Positions 1 through 8,999 of a stretch of DNA of 64,000 nucleotides are shown here, piece after piece. This stretch comes from Tropicimonas sp. IMCC6043. Lineage in GTDB: Bacteria > Pseudomonadota > Alphaproteobacteria > Rhodobacterales > Rhodobacteraceae. Both the position numbers and the translations under genes were made by a program. Position 1 is the first letter of the stretch, and each line of letters starts with the position of its first letter. The notes under the pieces are model-generated. The model had not been told where the DNA came from. It searched no databases and saw only the letters and a program-made list of their open reading frames with translations. Where the stretch lies: the NCBI RefSeq assembly GCF_004146235.1, contig NZ_SELO01000007.1, positions 120,070 through 184,069 on the forward strand. Direction: 5' to 3'.

Positions 1-264
1 TTCCAGCTCCAGCGCGACCTTGGTCACCGGCAGGGGATGACAGAGCGGGATCAGTTCGGCGGTCTTCTTGGCGCCCATGATGCCCGCAAGGCGCGCAACA
101 CCGAGCACGTCGCCCTTCTTGGCGCTGCCCGCCTCGACATGGGCGAGCGTCTCGGGCCGCATCCGGACCCAGCCCTCGGCCACTGCCAGCCGCGCGGTAA
201 CGTCCTTGCCGGAGACATCGACCATGTGCGCCTGGCCGGCCTTGTCGAAATGCGTGAGTGCCAT
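1..264 (-). CDS. moaC: Cyclic pyranopterin monophosphate synthase MoaC (5' part only)
   Basis: MoaC catalyses the second half of the first step of molybdenum cofactor synthesis, turning the MoaA product into cyclic pyranopterin monophosphate. The first 88 residues are present and the gene runs off the left edge; the family is about 160 residues long. Visible family motifs are AGIMGAKKT (residues 60-68) and the LCHPLP segment (74-79). The ATG overlaps the trpC stop as TGATG, so it is translated as the last visible gene of the trpG-trpD-ung-trpC-moaC operon. A trpC-moaC link is common in alphaproteobacteria. The truncation is a window-edge effect, not a biological one. Confidence 0.95.
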   Translation of the reverse strand, partial: MALTHFDKAGQAHMVDVSGKDVTARLAVAEGWVRMRPETLAHVEAGSAKKGDVLGVARLAGIMGAKKTAELIPLCHPLPVTKVALELE

Positions 265-1088
265 CACATGCCCCGGGCCTGGGCGCCGACAAGCGGGTTG
301 GCGAGCAGGGTCCGCGTCGCCTCCTCAACGTCCGCGTGCCGCATCAGCGTCTCGCCGATGAGGAAGCATCGCGCACCATACATGGCCAGTTCAGACAGTT
401 CCCGCGGGCCCGAGAGCCCGCTTTCGGAGACGATGAGCCTGTTCTCCGGCACGAACTTGATCAGTCCGCGCGTCACATCAAGAGATGTCTCGAACGTATT
501 GAGATCACGATTGTTTATCCCGATCAGGCGTGAGGCTAGCTTGGCCGCCCGGTCAAGCTCTTCCCGATTATGAACCTCGATCAGGGCGTCCATACCCCAG
601 GCGACGGCCGCCGCCTCGAGTTCCTCGGCCTGAGCGTCCGAGACGCTCGCCATGATGATCAGGATGCAATCGGCACCGAGCGCGCGCGCCTCGACGACCT
701 GGTAGGGGTCATAGAGGAAGTCCTTTCGGAGGACGGGCAGCGAGACCGCCTCGCGCGCCGCGGTGAGGTAGGCGTCGTCTCCCTGGAAGGACGGGCCGTC
801 GGTCAGCACGGAAAGGCAGGTCGCGCCGCCGGCTTCATAGGCCGCCGCCAGCGCCTCCGGCTCGAAATCCTCGCGGATCAAACCCTTGGACGGGCTGGCC
901 TTCTTGATCTCGGCAATCAGGCCATAGCCGGACTGGGCCGCCTTGGAGAGCGCATCCGCGAAGGGCCGGACCTTCGGCGCTGCCCGCGCAGCCGCCTCGA
1001 CCTCCCCGAGCGGCCGGGCCTCCTTGCAGGCAGCGATATGGTCCAGCTTATAGGCCTTGATCTTCTCGAGAATGGTCGGCGTACTCAT
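264..1088 (-). CDS. trpC: Indole-3-glycerol phosphate synthase TrpC
   Basis: TrpC closes the indole ring in tryptophan synthesis, converting CdRP to indole-3-glycerol phosphate with loss of CO2. The 274-residue TIM barrel shows the family motifs [12 protein letters not shown] (58-69), LRKDF (120-124), EVHN (171-174), INNRDL (191-196), SESGL (221-225) and GETLMR (245-250). The open frame extends upstream, but the ATG at 1088 fits the family length and gives an ATGA overlap with the ung stop. There is no fused TrpF domain, so TrpF must lie elsewhere. Confidence 0.97.
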   Translation of the reverse strand: MSTPTILEKIKAYKLDHIAACKEARPLGEVEAAARAAPKVRPFADALSKAAQSGYGLIAEIKKASPSKGLIREDFEPEALAAAYEAGGATCLSVLTDGPSFQGDDAYLTAAREAVSLPVLRKDFLYDPYQVVEARALGADCILIIMASVSDAQAEELEAAAVAWGMDALIEVHNREELDRAAKLASRLIGINNRDLNTFETSLDVTRGLIKFVPENRLIVSESGLSGPRELSELAMYGARCFLIGETLMRHADVEEATRTLLANPLVGAQARGM

Positions 1089-1756
1089 ACTGCGGCCTCC
1101 GGGTTGGTCCAGTTGATCGGGGCGTGACCGTGTTCGGTCAGCCAGGCGTTGGTGCGCGAGAACGGGCGGGAGCCAAAGAAACCCCGGCGCGCGGAGAGCG
1201 GCGAGGGATGCGCGGTCTCGATCTTCAGATGCGCGTTTCCTGTTACGCTGCTGGCGGCTTCGGCCTGTGCCGGCCGGCCCCAGAGCAGGAACGCGCACGG
1301 TTTCTCCGAGAGCCTCGCCAGCACCTGCCGCGTCAGCGCCTGCCAGCCGAGCTTGCTATGCCCGCCGGCGACACCGGCCGGGACGGTCAGCACAGAATTG
1401 AGCAGCAGCACGCCCTGACGAGCCCAGAAATGCAAGTCCGCGACTTCAGGTGATGCTCCAAGATCCTCTCGCATCTCCTTAAATATATTCGACAAGGATC
1501 GGGGAAGGGGGCGCGTGTCGGCGTCCGCAGAGAAGGCAAGCCCATGCGCATGGCCGGGTGTCGGGTAAGGATCCTGACCAAGGATCACGACCCGCACAGC
1601 CTCCGGTTGGGTCAGCGCCAACGCGGCGAATACCTGATCTGCCGCCGGAAGGATCCTGCGGGTCTCGCTGGCCAGTGCCGCCTCGATCCCGGGCAGCGTG
1701 TCGTGGAAGAACGGCAAGTCGCCCCAAGCGCCGATAGCTGCCGTCTCGAGCTTCAT
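1085..1756 (-). CDS. ung: Uracil-DNA glycosylase, family 1
   Basis: Ung excises uracil from DNA and starts base-excision repair. The 223-residue protein carries the catalytic water-activating loop GQDPYP (60-65, with Asp62) and the minor-groove loop [18 protein letters not shown] (183-200). Both are diagnostic of family 1. Its start overlaps the trpD stop as ATGA and its stop overlaps the trpC start as ATGA. It is therefore embedded in the middle of a tryptophan operon rather than merely adjacent. No unusual residues are visible at the catalytic positions. Confidence 0.97.
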   Translation of the reverse strand: MKLETAAIGAWGDLPFFHDTLPGIEAALASETRRILPAADQVFAALALTQPEAVRVVILGQDPYPTPGHAHGLAFSADADTRPLPRSLSNIFKEMREDLGASPEVADLHFWARQGVLLLNSVLTVPAGVAGGHSKLGWQALTRQVLARLSEKPCAFLLWGRPAQAEAASSVTGNAHLKIETAHPSPLSARRGFFGSRPFSRTNAWLTEHGHAPINWTNPEAAV

Positions 1757-2772
1757 GTCGCCTCGGAGGTCAGCTTGGCTAGGGCATGGACCTTGGCCTG
1801 CGCGGCGCCGCTGTCGATCGACGCCCGGCCGATCTCGGCTCCCTGTTTCAGATCGTCCGCCAGGCCGGCAACGACCAGCGCGGCGGCGGTGTTGAGCAGC
1901 ACCGCGTCGCGATAGGCGCCGGCCTCGCCGTCGAGCAGGGCGCCAAAGGCGCGACCGTTCTCCTCCGGCGTGCCGCCGAGGATCGCTTCGAAGGAGTGCA
2001 CCGGCAGGCCCGCCGCCTCGGGCGTGACTTCGAATTCGCTGATCTCACCATCCTTCAGCGCGGCGACGAAGGAGGGCCCGGCGATCGACAACTCGTCGGT
2101 GCCGTCCCCGCCATGGACCAGCCAGGCCGCCTCGGAGCCAAGCGCGGCCAGCGTCTCGGCCATCGGCCGGATCAGGTCGCGCGAGAAGGTGCCGGTGAGT
2201 TGGCGCTTCACGCTGGCAGGGTTGGTAAGCGGCCCCAGCACGTTGAAGATGGTCCGCGTGCCGAGCTCAGTGCGCGACGGCATCACGTGGCGCATCGCAG
2301 GGTGATGCATCGGCGCCATCATGAAGGCGATGCCGATTTCCTTCAGCGCCTCCTCGACCACCTCGGGGCCGACCATCACGTTGATCCCCATCTGACTGAG
2401 CGCGTCGGCGGAGCCGGACTTGGACGACAGGTTGCGGTTGCCGTGCTTGGCCACCGGCACGCCGGCGCCCGCGACGACGAAGGCGGTGGCCGTCGAGATG
2501 TTGAGCGTGCCCTTGCCATCGCCGCCGGTGCCGACGATGTCCATTGCACCCTCGGGCGCGGACACGGCGTTGCACTTGGCGCGCATGACGCGCGCGGCGG
2601 CGGCAATTTCCTCCACCGTCTCGCCACGAGTGCGCAGAGCCATCAGGAAGCCGCCGATCTGGCTCGGCGTCGCCGCGCCCTCGAAGAGCGTGTCAAAGGC
2701 GGTCTCGGCCTCGGCCGGTGTCAGGGGGCGGTCGGCGGCAATGCCGATGAGGGGTTTGATCGCGTCGCTCAT
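1753..2772 (-). CDS. trpD: Anthranilate phosphoribosyltransferase TrpD
   Basis: TrpD transfers phosphoribose from PRPP to anthranilate, the second step of tryptophan synthesis. The 339-residue protein has the PRPP/metal-binding motif [14 protein letters not shown] (81-94) and KHGNR (109-113) of the nucleoside-phosphorylase-like fold. The open frame continues upstream, but the ATG at 2772 gives the usual N-terminus and an ATGA overlap with the trpG stop. It sits second in the trpG-trpD-ung-trpC-moaC operon and overlaps ung downstream. Confidence 0.97.
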   Translation of the reverse strand: MSDAIKPLIGIAADRPLTPAEAETAFDTLFEGAATPSQIGGFLMALRTRGETVEEIAAAARVMRAKCNAVSAPEGAMDIVGTGGDGKGTLNISTATAFVVAGAGVPVAKHGNRNLSSKSGSADALSQMGINVMVGPEVVEEALKEIGIAFMMAPMHHPAMRHVMPSRTELGTRTIFNVLGPLTNPASVKRQLTGTFSRDLIRPMAETLAALGSEAAWLVHGGDGTDELSIAGPSFVAALKDGEISEFEVTPEAAGLPVHSFEAILGGTPEENGRAFGALLDGEAGAYRDAVLLNTAAALVVAGLADDLKQGAEIGRASIDSGAAQAKVHALAKLTSEAT

Positions 2773-3350
2773 GCCGGCACCTTCGCGGTTTCGAGGAAAT
2801 TCCGCAGCATCCTGTGCCCATGCTGGGAGCGGATGCTCTCGGGGTGGAATTGCACACCTTCGATCGGCAGGCCGCGGTGGCGCAGCCCCATGATCGTGCC
2901 ATCCTCGAGCCAGGCCGAAACCTCGAGGCACTCGGGCAGGCTTTCGCGCTCGACCACCAGCGAATGGTAACGCGTGGCTTCAAACGGCCCATCGATGCCG
3001 GCAAAGACGCCGCGGCCGTCGTGATGGATATGCCCCATCTTGCCGTGGACGATCTCGTGGCAGCGCACCACCTTGCCGCCGAAGGCCTCGCCGATTGTCT
3101 GATGCCCGAGGCAGACGCCCATCAGTGGCACTCGCGCCTCTGCGGCCGCCTTGGTCAGCGCGAGGCAAATGCCGGCCTGGGCCGGGTCGCACGGCCCCGG
3201 CGAAAGCAGGATCGCCTCCGCTCCGAGCCCCATCGCCTGCTGCACGTCGAGCGCGTCGTTCCGCCAGACCTGCACCTCGGCCCCCAACTCGCCAAGGTAA
3301 TGCACGAGGTTGTAGGTAAAGCTGTCATAATTGTCGATGAGCAGGAGCAT
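2769..3350 (-). CDS. trpG: Anthranilate synthase glutamine amidotransferase subunit TrpG
   Basis: TrpG hydrolyses glutamine and delivers ammonia to TrpE for anthranilate synthesis. It is a 193-residue class I glutamine amidotransferase. The catalytic triad is visible as Cys80 in GVCLGHQ and His169/Glu171 in FHPES. The N-terminus [14 protein letters not shown] is typical. It is the first gene of the leftward operon. Its TrpE partner lies about 6 kb away at 9000-10514, behind ppiD. The 140 bases upstream are shared with the divergent deacetylase gene, so both promoters should be there. Confidence 0.96.
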   Translation of the reverse strand: MLLLIDNYDSFTYNLVHYLGELGAEVQVWRNDALDVQQAMGLGAEAILLSPGPCDPAQAGICLALTKAAAEARVPLMGVCLGHQTIGEAFGGKVVRCHEIVHGKMGHIHHDGRGVFAGIDGPFEATRYHSLVVERESLPECLEVSAWLEDGTIMGLRHRGLPIEGVQFHPESIRSQHGHRMLRNFLETAKVPA

Positions 3351-3490
3351 GTTGCAGGTCCGAGCATTGGGGGGTGAACCGCCGGGCGGGTCGGGCTATA
3401 CATGTTCAGAGGCATCCGCCGGGGTCAAGGTCAAGCACTCTCCGGAAGATGTACGAGGCAAGGGCGCAACCATAACAAAAGAGGTGGGCC

Positions 3491-5500
3491 ATGGGACGAG
3501 GTATCCTCTCGGGGCTTGTCTGGGGCAGCATCGTATCGATTTTCACGCTCGGCGCGGTTTCCCTCCTGGCGCCGCCGCCTGAGCAGTCCGCGTCGCTTGC
3601 GCCGGACAGCGCGGAGACGGCAACCGGGGGCGTCGCTCCGCTGATGGAGAGCCCCGCCGCCGAGGTCGAGCCACAGCCGGCCGAGGACCCGGCCGCGACG
3701 CCTGACACCGGGCGCGAATCGACCGGGCCGGCAACGGCGGTGGACCTGCCCGCAGGGTCGGAGTTCCGCAAGGCGCTGCCCGACACCGATGCGGCGCTGC
3801 CCGCCGATGCCGACGCCCCCTCGGGCGCGCGCGCGCCGGACGTGCCCGCGCCTGGGCGCGAGGCGGCAGCCCGGCCGGGGGCCTCGGCGCCGCGTCCGGA
3901 AACGCCGGGCATGTCGGTGACGGCGCCTGTCGCGCCGCAAGCCGAGACGCAGGCGGCGGAACCGGCCGGGCTTGGCGGGACCACCGCTGCGCGGCCCGCG
4001 CCGGAAACCGCGGCCGGCCCGACGCAGCCACCCGAAGCGGGGGTGGAGGCGGCGCCGGAGTCCAGCGGCTTCCCGCCGCCCGTTCGCACCGAAGCGGTCG
4101 AGACCGCCAGCCGGGCCGAGGCGCTTGGGGCAGACGGCCGCCTCGGCGGAACTGCTGCCGACGCGATCGAGGCCGGCACCGACGCGCCAAGCGCGGTTGC
4201 CTCGACCGGGACCGAACTGGCGCCGTCGGCCACGGCGGATATCGCGACCACGGTTCGCGCGGCGGCGGCCGATGCGGCGACGCAGCCGGACGAGACGGCA
4301 AGTGGGGTCGCGGGAACATCAAACGGCAGCGTCGCGGTCGCCGAACGTCTTGAAGCGGAGTCCTCCGCGCCGAGGGCGGCGGCCGCACCGGACACAGTGG
4401 AGACGGCGACCGGATCTCCGGAGCCCGAGCGGCTTGGTGGCGCAGCGGCCGAAGAATCCGCCGAGGGCGTCGAGGTCGCGGCCATGGACCGTGCGCCGGA
4501 GGTCTCCGTGGCGGCGCCGCGCGCGCCAACAGGCGGTGCGCCGGAGCCCGCGGTCGGGGAGACCACCGAAGACGGTGTGACAGGGCAGGCCGAAGCGGAG
4601 GCCGAGCCAGAGCCGGCCCCGGCCCCGGCGGAATCAACCATGTCCGAGGCGGCGCAGGGCGGACGCTTCACGCAGGTCGTCCGGCCACTGACCGAGCGCA
4701 GCGGCACCGGCTCGCGCCTGCCGCAGATCGGCGCGGAGCCTGACGCTGAGGTCGCATCCGAGACCCTGTCGCCCGGGGGGGAGGCGCCGTCATCCGAAGC
4801 AGCGCCGGCCGACGACCGGTTGACGCTCGATGCGCTGGTGCGCAACGCGCGTCCCTTCGACAATCCAGAGGGCAAGCCGCTCTTCTCGGTGATCCTCATC
4901 TATGACGGCAGCACGACGCTCGACCGCGCGGTTCTGACTACATTCACCTTCCCGGTGACTTTCGCGATCGACCCGATGCTGCCCGATGCGGCCGAGGCGG
5001 CCGAGGAATTCGCTGCCGCCGGGTTTGAGGTGGTCGCTCTGGCCACCGGCCTTCCGGAGGGGGCGACGGTCAGCGATGTCGAGACGACACTCGGCGCACA
5101 TCTGGCGAAACTGCCTCAGGCAGTGGCCGTGATGGACCCGGAAACGGACGGGCTCGCGGGCCGGAACACGCTGGCCGAGCAGGCGCTGACGATGGCCTCG
5201 CAGGATGGGCACGGCCTGATCGGATGGGACCGTGGCCTCGGCGCGATGGAGGTGGCGGCGCGGCGCGGCGATGCGCCGGTGGCGTTGATCTACCGCCCGC
5301 TCGACGCCGAGGGCGAGCAGGGGCCGGCGATCGGCCGCTACCTCGACCGCGCGGCCTTCAAGGCGGCGCAGGATGGCGAGGTCATCATGGTCGGTCATGC
5401 GCGGGTGGAAACGGTGACGGCGCTCTTCCAGTGGGCGCTCGGCAGCAAGGCGAACCAGGTCGCGCTCGCGCCGGTCTCGGCGATCCTGCGCGCGCGCTGA
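3491..5500 (+). CDS. Divergent polysaccharide deacetylase-family protein with long low-complexity linker
   Basis: 669 residues. A single N-terminal hydrophobic segment (about residues 5-27) suggests a membrane anchor or uncleaved signal. About 410 residues (30-440) are then almost only Ala, Pro, Glu, Thr and Gly. The C-terminal 225 residues resemble the divergent polysaccharide deacetylase family (PF04748), with a core strand reading FSVILIYDGST, then FAIDPMLP and a GFEV segment. The family is thought to act on envelope polysaccharide or peptidoglycan. I cannot confirm an intact metal-binding triad. The linker could span periplasm or cell wall. The ATG follows AAAAGAGGTGGGCC. Start and family assignment are good; the biochemical role is inferred. 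Confidence 0.8.
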   Translation: MGRGILSGLVWGSIVSIFTLGAVSLLAPPPEQSASLAPDSAETATGGVAPLMESPAAEVEPQPAEDPAATPDTGRESTGPATAVDLPAGSEFRKALPDTDAALPADADAPSGARAPDVPAPGREAAARPGASAPRPETPGMSVTAPVAPQAETQAAEPAGLGGTTAARPAPETAAGPTQPPEAGVEAAPESSGFPPPVRTEAVETASRAEALGADGRLGGTAADAIEAGTDAPSAVASTGTELAPSATADIATTVRAAAADAATQPDETASGVAGTSNGSVAVAERLEAESSAPRAAAAPDTVETATGSPEPERLGGAAAEESAEGVEVAAMDRAPEVSVAAPRAPTGGAPEPAVGETTEDGVTGQAEAEAEPEPAPAPAESTMSEAAQGGRFTQVVRPLTERSGTGSRLPQIGAEPDAEVASETLSPGGEAPSSEAAPADDRLTLDALVRNARPFDNPEGKPLFSVILIYDGSTTLDRAVLTTFTFPVTFAIDPMLPDAAEAAEEFAAAGFEVVALATGLPEGATVSDVETTLGAHLAKLPQAVAVMDPETDGLAGRNTLAEQALTMASQDGHGLIGWDRGLGAMEVAARRGDAPVALIYRPLDAEGEQGPAIGRYLDRAAFKAAQDGEVIMVGHARVETVTALFQWALGSKANQVALAPVSAILRAR

Positions 5501-5612
5501 TCGGCTCAGGCCGCCCTGCCAGGGAAAACCTCCTGCCTGCCGGGTTGCCTGATCCGGACGGGTCGGGAATGATGGCCCGGGACCGGCGTGCCGCCGGGAG
5601 AGGGGGTGTCAC

Positions 5613-7025
5613 ATGTGGGTTTCAATCTGGGCAGCGGGCTATGTCGCTCTTGAAGGTCTCGCGATCTATTTCGCCTATCGCGCGGTTGCCCATGCCCGCA
5701 CGCCGCAGGGTTCCATCGCCTGGGTCATCTTCCTGATTTCGCTGCCCGCTCTCTCGGTGCCGGCCTTCCTCTTTCTCGGTCACACCCGGTTCCCCGGCTA
5801 CGCCGTCGCCCGGCGCGATTCGGCCGATGTCATCGCCGGGATCGGCAGCTATGGCCGTGAGCACCTGCCACATGGCGACGGCGGCGCCTTCGGCTTCCAC
5901 GCCTTCGAGAATCTCGCCGCGCTGCCTGTTCTGGGTAACAATAGCTGCGAGATCCTGATCGATGGAGAGGCGACATTCGACGCCATCTTCGCCGCAATCG
6001 ACGACGCCGAGCACTACGTTTTGGCGCAGTTCTACATCCTGCGCGACGACACTCTCGGCCGCGCCTTTGCCGAGCGGCTCAAGGCGGCGGCCGAACGCGG
6101 CGTGGACGTGCGGCTCCTCTACGACGCCGTCGGCTGCAACGGCTTGCCGCAGAGCTATTTCGAGACGCTGCGCGCCGCCGGGGTCGAGGTGGTCAATGCC
6201 AACGCGATCCGGGGGCCGCGCACCCGCTTCCAGCTCAATTTCCGCAACCACCGGAAGACGGTGGTGGTAGACGGGCAGGTGGGCTTCATCGGCGGGCACA
6301 ATGTCGGCGACGAATATATGGGCCGCAGCGCCGAATTCGGACATTGGCGGGACACGCATTGTCGCCTGAGTGGTCCGGTGGTCGCGCAGTTGCAGATCGT
6401 CTTCGCCGAGGACTGGCACTGGGCCACGCGCGAACCGCTGAACCCCGAACTCAACTGGGCGCCCGAGCCGACCGTTTCGGGAGTCGATGCGCTGATCCTT
6501 GCTACCGGGCCGGCTGACACGATGGAAACCGGCTCGCTCTATTTCTGCGCCTGCATCACGCGTGCGACCCGGCGCCTCTGGATCGCCTCCCCCTATTTCG
6601 TGCCCGATGTCGACATCCTGAGCTCGCTCAAGCTCGCCGCGCTGCGCGGAGTCGACGTTCGGATCCTGGTGCCCGATGTCATCGACCACCGGATGCCCTG
6701 GCTCGCCGCTTTCGACTATTTCGACGAGATCTGTGCTGCCGGGGTGAAAATCTACCGCTACACGGACGGTTTCCTGCACCAGAAGGTGGTTCTGGTGGAT
6801 GAAGACATTGCCTCGATAGGCACCATCAACATGGACAACCGATCCTGCCGGCTCAATTTCGAGGCGACGGCGATGATCTTTGACGCGGGTTTCGCGTCCC
6901 GTGTCGCCGAGATGCTGGAAGCGGATTTCTCCCACGCCTATCTTCTGGACAAGCGCCTGCGCGAGCAGCCGCTCCCCCGCCGCGTCGGTGCGCCCTTTGC
7001 GCGGCTGCTGGCGCCGATCCTGTAG
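5613..7025 (+). CDS. cls: Cardiolipin synthase (phospholipase D superfamily)
   Basis: Joins two phosphatidylglycerols to cardiolipin and glycerol at the inner membrane. The 470-residue protein starts with two membrane segments (about 3-23 and 33-54), followed by two PLD HKD motifs. These are NHRKTVVVDG with His near 213 and LHQKVVLVDE with His near 389, each followed by the usual GGHN or GTIN turn. Length and layout match ClsA-type enzymes. A gap of 112 bases separates it from the deacetylase gene, and the next gene follows after 26 bases, probably in the same transcript. Confidence 0.93.
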   Translation: MWVSIWAAGYVALEGLAIYFAYRAVAHARTPQGSIAWVIFLISLPALSVPAFLFLGHTRFPGYAVARRDSADVIAGIGSYGREHLPHGDGGAFGFHAFENLAALPVLGNNSCEILIDGEATFDAIFAAIDDAEHYVLAQFYILRDDTLGRAFAERLKAAAERGVDVRLLYDAVGCNGLPQSYFETLRAAGVEVVNANAIRGPRTRFQLNFRNHRKTVVVDGQVGFIGGHNVGDEYMGRSAEFGHWRDTHCRLSGPVVAQLQIVFAEDWHWATREPLNPELNWAPEPTVSGVDALILATGPADTMETGSLYFCACITRATRRLWIASPYFVPDVDILSSLKLAALRGVDVRILVPDVIDHRMPWLAAFDYFDEICAAGVKIYRYTDGFLHQKVVLVDEDIASIGTINMDNRSCRLNFEATAMIFDAGFASRVAEMLEADFSHAYLLDKRLREQPLPRRVGAPFARLLAPIL

Positions 7026-7051
7026 CGCGCGCACGTCCCGAAGGAGGACAG

Positions 7052-7840
7052 ATGAGGCCGTTCAGACTGGCCAGCTACAATATCCAGAAAGCGGTGGGGG
7101 TGGATTTCCGCCGCGACCCGGAGCGGATCATCGAGGTGATCAATGCGCTCGGGGCGGATGTCGTGGCGTTGCAGGAGGTCGACAAGCGGCTCGGCGAGCG
7201 CCCCTCGGTGCTCTGCCGGCGGATGATCGAGGCGGAGACCGATTTCACGATCGCGCCGCTGGCGCAGAACGACGTGAGCCTCGGCTGGCATGGCAATGCG
7301 ATCCTGGTGCGGCGCGACCACGCGATCCTGGCGACCGGCCATATCGACCTGCCGGCGCTGGAGCCGCGCGGAGCGGTCCGGGTCGACGTGACGACGCCGG
7401 GCGGGCCTCTGGCGGTCGTCGGCGCGCACCTGGGGCTGATGCGCCATTTCCGGCGGCTGCAACTCGAGACGATCCGGGCGCATCTGGAGGATGCGCCGAC
7501 CCGCACTCTGATCCTCGGCGATTTCAACGAGTGGTCGGAGGATCGGGGGATGGAGCCGCTGGAGGAGCATTACGAGACCGTCAGCCCCGGCAAGTCGTTC
7601 CACGCTGCCCGGCCGTTGGCCGCGCTCGACCGTTTCGCGCTCGGCCGTCACATAGCACTCCGCGATGCCGGCGTGGAGGAACGGCCGCTCGCCCGACGTG
7701 CGTCCGACCACCTGCCGGTCTGGGCGGATGTCGTCATGGCGCCGGCCGAACGGGGGCGGGCGGTGCTTCCGAGCTACGAGAGCAGCGTCTCGCTCGTCCT
7801 CGGTGCGCTGGATCGCTGGAAGACCAGCCGGCGCGCCTGA
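7052..7840 (+). CDS. Endonuclease/exonuclease/phosphatase-family protein
   Basis: 262 residues with the EEP fold signature: N10 in ASYNIQK, Glu42 in ALQEVD, the LGDFNEW segment near 155 and SDHLPVW near 219. These are the metal and catalytic residues of the Mg-dependent superfamily that includes ExoIII, DNase I and sphingomyelinase-type phosphodiesterases. The ATG follows AAGGAGG. It lies 26 bases behind cls, an arrangement seen elsewhere in alphaproteobacteria. The pairing suggests a phospholipid or nucleotide phosphodiesterase, but the substrate cannot be read from the sequence. Confidence 0.88.
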   Translation: MRPFRLASYNIQKAVGVDFRRDPERIIEVINALGADVVALQEVDKRLGERPSVLCRRMIEAETDFTIAPLAQNDVSLGWHGNAILVRRDHAILATGHIDLPALEPRGAVRVDVTTPGGPLAVVGAHLGLMRHFRRLQLETIRAHLEDAPTRTLILGDFNEWSEDRGMEPLEEHYETVSPGKSFHAARPLAALDRFALGRHIALRDAGVEERPLARRASDHLPVWADVVMAPAERGRAVLPSYESSVSLVLGALDRWKTSRRA

Positions 7841-7848
7841 CAGGCGCG
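7830..7848 (+). terminator. GC hairpin over the stop codon of the EEP gene
   Basis: GCGCGCCT, loop GAC, then AGGCGCGC: an 8-bp perfect stem that includes the stop codon. No U-tract follows, so it is a possible terminator or 3' stabiliser only. It lies between convergent genes. Confidence 0.35.
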
Positions 7849-7869
7849 CGTCCCGCGTCCCCGGCGCCG

Positions 7870-8919
7870 TTACCCTTCGGCCTGCTCGATCCAGCGGATG
7901 AAGAGCGCGTAGAACACCGACAGGATCACCGGCCCCACGAAGATGCCCACCACGCCGAAGGCCATCAGGCCGCCCAGCAATCCGATCAGGATCACCAGCA
8001 TCGGCGTGTCCAGCCCGCGCGACATGAAGATCGGCTTGAGGATGTTGTCGACGATCATCACCGGGGCGAGGCACAGGGCGAGGAGCACGGCCTTGCCCGG
8101 GTCCATCGACGTGAACGCCCAGATGATCACCGGCAGGAGCACCGGCCACGGGCCGATCTGGATGATCGACAGCACCAGCGCGATCAGCGCCAGCGGGCCG
8201 GCCATGCTGAGGCCGAAGGCGGCCATGATGATGCCCGACAAAAGCGCCTGGATGACCGCGACGCCGATCACGCCGCGTGACACGTTGCGCACCGTGGCGC
8301 TGGCAAGCCCGACCATCTCGGCGCCCGTATCCGCGAAGACCCGATTGGCGAATCTCCGTGTCCCCCTCGCGAAATCCTCGCCGGCGATCAGCAGTACACC
8401 GGAGATCAGGACGGAGAGCAGGATGGTCACGATGCCGATCCCGACCGTCGCAAGCCGTTCCAGCGCCACCTCGCCGACCTTGAGGAGCTGCGGGCTGAAC
8501 TTGCCGAGCGTCTGCGCGATATTTTCATGCGCGCCGCTCCAGGCGAGATGCAGTTGCGGGCCGATCAGCGGCCATGTCTTGATCTGTTCGGGCGGTGCCG
8601 GAACGTGCAGATTGCCGGCTTTCAGGATGGTGGTGACGCCGTGCCCGGCCTCGACGATGCCGGCGCCCAGAAGCGCGACCGGCCCCAGTGTGATCGCGAT
8701 GCCGAGCAGGGTCAGCAGCACCGCCGAGAGCTTCCTGCGCCCGCCGAGCCAGCGCGTGACCGCCGCGTGCAGCGGATAGATCGCGACCGCCAGGATCACC
8801 GCCCAGAGCATCAGCCCGAAAAGCGGCGCGATCATCATCAGCGTTCCGTAGATGAACAGCCCCAGAAAGCCGATTCGGATCGTCAGGTCGATCACCTTGC
8901 CTTCGTCGATCGGTTGCAT
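7870..8919 (-). CDS. AI-2E family transporter (multi-pass membrane protein)
   Basis: 349 residues with about seven to eight hydrophobic segments. There is a pair near 20-65, one near 70-90, one near 155-180 and a cluster over 205-335. The family (PF01594; TqsA, YdiK and Na+/H+-antiporter-like members) exports small molecules or ions, and AI-2 transport is proven for only one member. The start is the ATG at 8919, because a GGAGAGAG ribosome site lies just upstream; the frame itself extends further. It is convergent with the EEP gene and has its own promoter region of about 80 bases beyond trpE. Confidence 0.87.
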   Translation of the reverse strand: MQPIDEGKVIDLTIRIGFLGLFIYGTLMMIAPLFGLMLWAVILAVAIYPLHAAVTRWLGGRRKLSAVLLTLLGIAITLGPVALLGAGIVEAGHGVTTILKAGNLHVPAPPEQIKTWPLIGPQLHLAWSGAHENIAQTLGKFSPQLLKVGEVALERLATVGIGIVTILLSVLISGVLLIAGEDFARGTRRFANRVFADTGAEMVGLASATVRNVSRGVIGVAVIQALLSGIIMAAFGLSMAGPLALIALVLSIIQIGPWPVLLPVIIWAFTSMDPGKAVLLALCLAPVMIVDNILKPIFMSRGLDTPMLVILIGLLGGLMAFGVVGIFVGPVILSVFYALFIRWIEQAEG

Positions 8920-8999
8920 GGCTCTCTCCTTCTGGCGCGCGGGCGGAGTAGCGCATGGCCCGACGGAGGTGGCAAGCGCCGCGTTGCTGCCGCCGCGGG

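Noticed and set aside
3406..4899. 497-codon open frame on the minus strand, Ser/Ala-rich
   Set aside because: It mirrors the Ala/Pro-rich linker of the deacetylase gene; no ribosome site or family motif.
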